Source: Flavobacteriaceae bacterium (GTDB lineage Bacteria > Bacteroidota > Bacteroidia > Flavobacteriales > Flavobacteriaceae). From it: 64,000 nt of DNA. Both the position numbers and the translations under genes were made by a program. A model generated the notes under the pieces. That model was not told the origin of the DNA, searched no databases, and saw nothing but the letters and a program-made list of their open reading frames with translations. The DNA is taken from NCBI GenBank assembly GCA_029243165.1, contig JAQWSN010000005.1, positions 1 through 64,000 of the forward strand, written 5' to 3'. Shown in pieces: positions 59,890 through 64,000 of this stretch (the stretch's first letter is position 1; the number at the start of each line of letters is the position of its first letter).

Positions 59890-61518
59890 ATGAAATATAC
59901 TAATTACATTTTAGGACTTTGCATGAGTACTCTTCTAGTGTTAGTTTCTTGTGAAACTACAGAATTAGACCTTACAGATAATCCTAATGCATTGAGTCCA
60001 AGCCAAGCGGATCCTACGTTCTTTTTGAATTCGATCCAGATTGACTTTGCCTTTTGGGTAAATAGCATGGGCGATCGTGGAGCTGAGCTCACAAGAATTA
60101 ACTACATGTCAGGTAGAACATACAACAACATTTACTCTCCTGATAGTTGGAACGGAATTTGGTCTTCTGCTTACAGAGGTATGTTGGAAGATATTCGTTT
60201 GATGAACCTTCTTGCCGAGGAAGCAGGATTAAATTACCACAGAGGTATGGGAAAAGTTTTTGAAGCTTACATACTAATGACTTTGGTTGACTACTTTGGA
60301 GATATTCCCTACACAGAAGCTTTACAAGGTGGAGAAGGAATTTTAAATCCTGAAGCCGATAGTGGCGCTAGTGTCTACAGTGCCGCAATTGCCCTATTGG
60401 ATAGTTCAATAGCTGATTTTATTGCTGAAGGACCAGTGCCATCAAATGATTACTTCTACGGAGGTGATGCTTCTAAGTGGATTAAAGCTGCCAACAGTAT
60501 CAAGAAAAAAGCTTTGTTAAATCAGGGGGACTTTTCTGCATACAATGCAATATCCAACTACATATCAGAACCTGAAGATGATTTCCAATTCAGTTGGGGA
60601 ACAAGTGCTGCTACTCCTGATACACGACATCCCTATTACAGATCTAGTTACACCTCTACAGGTGGAAACGAGTACATGTCTAACTGGATGATGTTCAAGA
60701 TGCTTAATGGCCATGGAGGAAATACAGATCCAAGGATCAATTATTACTTCTACAGACAAGTTTCAGAAACACCAGGTTTTGATAGCGCTGCAAATGAAGA
60801 GGTATTAGAATGCGGATTGCCTGGATATTATGTCCCTCCGCAGCTTCGAGGTGATGACACACCCTTTTGTGCCCCTACTAATTCTGCTAGCAAACCCGCA
60901 GGAGGATACTGGGGAAGAGATCATGGAAACGATAATGGAATCCCACCAGACGGTTTCCTAAAAACACTACGAGGAGTCTATCCAGCAGGAGGAACTTTTG
61001 ACGATAGATCCTTTAGTGGACAAATTGCTGGTGATGGTTTAGCAGGTGCTGGGATCACTCCTGTCATGCTCTCTTCTTGGATGCATTTTATGAATGCTGA
61101 AGTGGCAGTCTCTACTGGAGGTGACCCTACTTCAGAAACGCTTACCGCTTTGGAACAAGCTTTGAATAAAGCTGATGACTTAGGAGGTCCAGAAATGGCA
61201 CAGGAAGATGTTGATGCTTACGTAGCAGCTTTTACTTCTGACTGGAGTGCTGCCTCATCTGTATCCGAAAAGTTAGATATGTGGGCAACTGAATTCTTTA
61301 TTTCCATGGCTGGAAATGGAATTGATGCATATAACTCTTACAGAAGAAATGGATTCCCTAGAGATGTTCAACCCAACATTGAACCGGATCCAGGACAATT
61401 TCCTTTGATTCAATATTATCCTGCGAATTACGTGAACACCAACAAAAATGCTTCCCAAAGGGCAAATAAAAATGAGCGTGTGTTCTGGAATTCTAATGGC
61501 CCTAGCAACCTTAAATAA
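59890..61518 (+). CDS. SusD/RagB-like nutrient-binding lipoprotein (second copy)
   Basis: A 542-residue lipoprotein with lipobox LVSC (lipidated Cys at residue 21), then LDLTDNPNALSPSQADPTFF, typical of the SusD-like PF12771 group. The conserved helix phrase LMTLVDYFGDIPYTEAL and GGDASKWIKAANSIKKKALL match the first copy's equivalents. It is about 100 residues longer than the first SusD, with a Gly- and Pro-rich insertion in the second half (residues about 310-370). It binds the substrate for the preceding SusC. The next gene starts seven bases after the stop. Confidence 0.93.
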   Translation: MKYTNYILGLCMSTLLVLVSCETTELDLTDNPNALSPSQADPTFFLNSIQIDFAFWVNSMGDRGAELTRINYMSGRTYNNIYSPDSWNGIWSSAYRGMLEDIRLMNLLAEEAGLNYHRGMGKVFEAYILMTLVDYFGDIPYTEALQGGEGILNPEADSGASVYSAAIALLDSSIADFIAEGPVPSNDYFYGGDASKWIKAANSIKKKALLNQGDFSAYNAISNYISEPEDDFQFSWGTSAATPDTRHPYYRSSYTSTGGNEYMSNWMMFKMLNGHGGNTDPRINYYFYRQVSETPGFDSAANEEVLECGLPGYYVPPQLRGDDTPFCAPTNSASKPAGGYWGRDHGNDNGIPPDGFLKTLRGVYPAGGTFDDRSFSGQIAGDGLAGAGITPVMLSSWMHFMNAEVAVSTGGDPTSETLTALEQALNKADDLGGPEMAQEDVDAYVAAFTSDWSAASSVSEKLDMWATEFFISMAGNGIDAYNSYRRNGFPRDVQPNIEPDPGQFPLIQYYPANYVNTNKNASQRANKNERVFWNSNGPSNLK

Positions 61519-61525
61519 TAGAAAA

Positions 61526-62416
61526 ATGAAAAAAAATATATATCTATTAAGTTTTTTATTGGTTATCATTTCCTGTACTGAATCTGACAATACGATTGAT
61601 TATGTATTAGAAAATTTCACCAATGGAGCAGTCCTTCGAACAATCACTTCAGAAGGTGAATTCAATTTTTATGCGCCCGATAGTTCTATTTTTAAAGCAA
61701 CAATAGAAGAGCATGATACTGAAGATGGAGCTTTAATGCAAAACGTTGAAATTTATGTGTCATTAAACTCTGGTTCTGAAGCAAACATCAGAACAATCCA
61801 ACCTAATGAGTTTACTCCAGGACCTACGGGCCTTCCAAGGACTGACATTCAGGTTACTTTAGCACAAGCAGTAGCTGCATTAGGGTTATCAAGTAGCCAA
61901 TACACTGGTGGAGATGCAATCAACATTCGCTTGCAACTTAACCTTACAGATGGAAGAAGCTTTAGTACAAGTGATGTTACTGGATCCATGACGGGTTCCT
62001 ACTTCAAATCTCCCTATGGTTACAACATGATAATCAAGTGTATTCCTTTAGAAGCAGTTCCAGGGATCTACACTTTTACCATGGCTGATTCCTATGGAGA
62101 TGGTTGGCAAGGAAGTCATGTAAAGGTTACTGTAGATGGCACTACAACATACTATGGCATTCCTAGTCCTTATGCATCAGATGCAGGTCGAAATGAGCTC
62201 TTAGAACCATTTTCTGGAAACGATTCCGGAGGAACCGCTAAACTTACAATACCTGAAGGTGCAAAAGTTATGTCCTTTGAGTGGAATAGTGGAGATTATC
62301 CATCTGAATGTAGCTATTCAATCAAGTACACCAAATTAGATGGAACTGGAGAACAAACTGCTTTTATTGAAAGTAGTGTCTCCCCAGGGGTTAAATTTCT
62401 AAGTATTTGTGAATAA
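61526..62416 (+). CDS. Lipoprotein with a DSYGDGW motif, third gene of the second susCD unit
   Basis: A 296-residue lipoprotein with signal peptide MKKNIYLLSFLLVIISC (lipidated Cys17). The N-terminal half (residues 25-175) is beta-rich and Ser/Thr-rich. Then comes IYTFTMADSYGDGWQGSHVK, a motif seen in many exported marine Bacteroidota proteins, and a jelly-roll-like C-terminus ending with two cysteines. It lies just behind susD, so it is probably an accessory surface-exposed substrate-binding protein of this uptake system. That role is inferred from position; there is no catalytic motif. The start at 61526 is chosen because an upstream reading from 61448 overlaps susD and would bury the lipoprotein signal. 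Confidence 0.82.
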   Translation: MKKNIYLLSFLLVIISCTESDNTIDYVLENFTNGAVLRTITSEGEFNFYAPDSSIFKATIEEHDTEDGALMQNVEIYVSLNSGSEANIRTIQPNEFTPGPTGLPRTDIQVTLAQAVAALGLSSSQYTGGDAINIRLQLNLTDGRSFSTSDVTGSMTGSYFKSPYGYNMIIKCIPLEAVPGIYTFTMADSYGDGWQGSHVKVTVDGTTTYYGIPSPYASDAGRNELLEPFSGNDSGGTAKLTIPEGAKVMSFEWNSGDYPSECSYSIKYTKLDGTGEQTAFIESSVSPGVKFLSICE

Positions 62417-62435
62417 TTATTTTACACTAACAAAG

Positions 62436-62470
62436 AAAAAAGGGGAACCCGTGGGTTCCCCTTTTTTTTT
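62436..62470 (+). terminator. Terminator of the second susCD unit
   Basis: The inverted repeat AGGGGAACCC / GGGTTCCCCT (62441-62450 and 62453-62462) has a 2-base GT centre, an A run before it and a T run after it. It is a strong intrinsic terminator 20 bp after the lipoprotein stop. Confidence 0.93.
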
Positions 62471-62538
62471 GATCTTAATTAGAAAAAGTTTTATTCATTT
62501 TAACCGAGTGCCTTCATAAATTGAATTAATTTTGGACC

Positions 62539-63270
62539 ATGGAAACTTTCACAATATTTGGAATAAGAGCTATTTTAGAGGCAATACACTCAGAAAAACC
62601 AATTGATAAAGTATGGTTACTCAAAGGAACTCAGAGCAAACTTTTTGAACAACTTTTACATAAATTAAGAGAAAAGAATATTGCCTTTAGTTTCGTTCCT
62701 GTGGAACGTCTAAGTCGCTTTTCTGAAAAAAATCATCAAGGTGCGGTTGCTCGAATAGGGGCTTTAAAAACATTCGAGATGGAACCTTTAATTGAGGAAG
62801 TCATTCAAACCAAAAAGAATCCTATTTTCTTACTTTTAGATGGAATTACGGATGTTCGGAATTTCGGAGCTATTCTTCGCTCAGCTGCAGCATCAGGTGT
62901 AGATGCAGTTTTTATTCCCTCAGGAGGAAGTGCGCCTTTGAACGGAGATACAATTAAAACCTCCGCTGGAGGTGCTTTTAAAGTTCCAATCTCAAAAGTA
63001 AATCATTTAAAGGATGTCATTTATTACCTCAAGGCACAGCAAGTCCCCTCCGTTGCCATAACAGAAAAAGCATCAGATACCTTGTACCAAACTGATCTCA
63101 AGGGTCCCGTTGCTCTTATTTTTGGATCGGAAGATATTGGAATATCGTCTGGAATATTAAAATTGGTTGATGCCAAAGCGAAACTACCCTTACACAATGA
63201 AATGGACTCTCTTAATGTTTCGGTGGCCTGTGGTATTGTTTTCTATGAAGCAATTCGTCAGCGATTGTAA
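62539..63270 (+). CDS. rlmB: 23S rRNA (guanosine 2'-O)-methyltransferase, TrmH/SpoU family
   Basis: A 243-residue SPOUT-class methyltransferase. The N-terminal substrate-binding domain starts FTIFGIRAILEAIHSEKPID and contains HQGAVARIGAL. The catalytic domain has LLLDGITDVRNFGAILRSAA, then IFGSEDIGIS and the knot signature LPLHNEMDSLNVSVACGIVF. RlmB methylates G2251 of 23S rRNA in E. coli; closely related TrmH proteins act on tRNA, so the target is likely but not certain. rarA starts 25 bp downstream. Confidence 0.9.
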   Translation: METFTIFGIRAILEAIHSEKPIDKVWLLKGTQSKLFEQLLHKLREKNIAFSFVPVERLSRFSEKNHQGAVARIGALKTFEMEPLIEEVIQTKKNPIFLLLDGITDVRNFGAILRSAAASGVDAVFIPSGGSAPLNGDTIKTSAGGAFKVPISKVNHLKDVIYYLKAQQVPSVAITEKASDTLYQTDLKGPVALIFGSEDIGISSGILKLVDAKAKLPLHNEMDSLNVSVACGIVFYEAIRQRL

Positions 63271-63295
63271 TTAAAGAAACTGCTATCTTTAATCC

Positions 63296-64000
63296 ATGAA
63301 TACTCCTCTGGCAGAACGCATGCGACCCAAATCACTAAAAGACTATTTTGGTCAACAACATTTAGTGGGCCCAAAAGGGAGTTTAACCCAAATGATTGCA
63401 AACGGTGTGTTTCCTTCTTTAATTTTTTGGGGACCCCCTGGGACAGGCAAAACAACACTAGCCCAGCTTCTTGCCCTTGAAAAAGAACGTCCTTTTTATC
63501 AACTTTCAGCCATCAATGCGGGAGTCAAAGAAGTTAGAGAAATCATTCACAAAGCAGAACACTCGGGAGGATTATTTACAGGAAAAAGTCCTATTTTATT
63601 TATTGATGAAATACACCGATTTAGTAAGTCTCAACAAGACTCCTTGCTCAACGCTGTGGAAAAAGGAATTGTTACCTTGATCGGGGCAACCACTGAAAAT
63701 CCAAGTTTTGAAGTCATCAATGCCTTGTTATCTCGATGCCAAGTCTACATCCTTAATGCACTTGATAAAAAAGATTTAGAGAAGATCCTTGCAACTGCAT
63801 TAAAAAAAGACATTCAATTAAAAAATAAGAATATTCAAATTGTAGAGTCTGATGCCTTAATTGAACTTGCCGGTGGTGACGCAAGGAAACTACTTTCATT
63901 GTTTGAACTTGTTGTACAAGCACAAAAAACAAAAAACATTGATCTCACCAATGCACTAGTATTTGAAACCGTTCAAACCAACACCGTTCTTTTTGATAAA
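63296..64000 (+). CDS. rarA: Replication-associated recombination protein A, 5' part (cut by window edge)
   Basis: An open frame of 235 codons runs to the right edge. It starts MNTPLAERMRPKSLKDYFGQ and has the AAA+ Walker A WGPPGTGKTTLAQ, Walker B ILFIDEIHRFSKSQQDSLLN and sensor 1 LIGATTENPSFEVINALLSR. These are the RarA/MgsA signatures. The protein acts at stalled replication forks. The C-terminal tetramerisation domain would lie outside the window. The start ATG at 63296 matches the family's N-terminus. Confidence 0.93.
   Translation, partial: MNTPLAERMRPKSLKDYFGQQHLVGPKGSLTQMIANGVFPSLIFWGPPGTGKTTLAQLLALEKERPFYQLSAINAGVKEVREIIHKAEHSGGLFTGKSPILFIDEIHRFSKSQQDSLLNAVEKGIVTLIGATTENPSFEVINALLSRCQVYILNALDKKDLEKILATALKKDIQLKNKNIQIVESDALIELAGGDARKLLSLFELVVQAQKTKNIDLTNALVFETVQTNTVLFDK

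Overview
The window looks like chromosomal DNA of a marine member of the Flavobacteriaceae (phylum Bacteroidota). The DNA is AT-rich. It carries type IX secretion (T9SS) surface-protein genes, two SusC/SusD outer-membrane uptake pairs, a proton-pumping rhodopsin next to a Blh-type retinal-forming oxygenase, promoters of the Bacteroidota form TTG-N(about 19)-TAnnTTTG, and start codons usually preceded by A/T-rich sequence rather than a Shine-Dalgarno motif. No rRNA, tRNA, CRISPR array, insertion sequence or phage gene was found.

Layout. (1) 1-17.9 kb, minus strand: a surface-adhesin locus. A 5,419-residue SprB-like repetitive protein with a gliding/T9SS type B C-terminal domain is followed 4 bp later by a PorP/SprF-family outer-membrane partner, then by the start of another secreted protein that runs off the left edge. 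(2) 17.9-26.6 kb: a compact housekeeping block with a PLP-dependent cysteine synthase/CBS-type enzyme, an FtsX/LolE-like permease, a NamZ (DUF1343) muramidase, queE, a VOC protein with an unknown membrane protein, folD and ffh. Several neighbours overlap at their starts or stops. (3) 25.6-27.4 kb: blh (minus) and proteorhodopsin (plus) diverge from an 82-bp spacer, so retinal supply and opsin sit together. (4) 27.4-33.5 kb: argS, a small unknown protein, gltA, eno and carA. (5) 33.6-50.6 kb, minus strand: one continuous str-S10-spc-alpha ribosomal run from rpsL to rplQ. It includes fusA, secY, infA, rpoA and two genes under 60 codons (rpmJ, rpmD). A consensus promoter lies upstream of rpsL and a hairpin terminator follows rplQ. 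(6) 50.6-51.7 kb: a spacer with a possible gene remnant and an unknown secreted protein. (7) 51.8-62.5 kb, plus strand: two susC-susD pairs in tandem, each with its own promoter-like element and terminator, the second followed by a lipoprotein gene. (8) 62.5-64 kb: rlmB and the 5' part of rarA, cut by the right edge.

Biologically, the window combines light-driven proton pumping, TonB-dependent uptake of large substrates and T9SS-exported surface adhesion around the core translation machinery. The least ordinary element is the giant adhesin gene. It holds a roughly 508-residue internal tandem duplication and at least eight copies of an interspersed module of about 60-110 residues set among cysteine-containing Ig-like repeats. 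I found no clear sign of an entirely new enzymatic or defence system.
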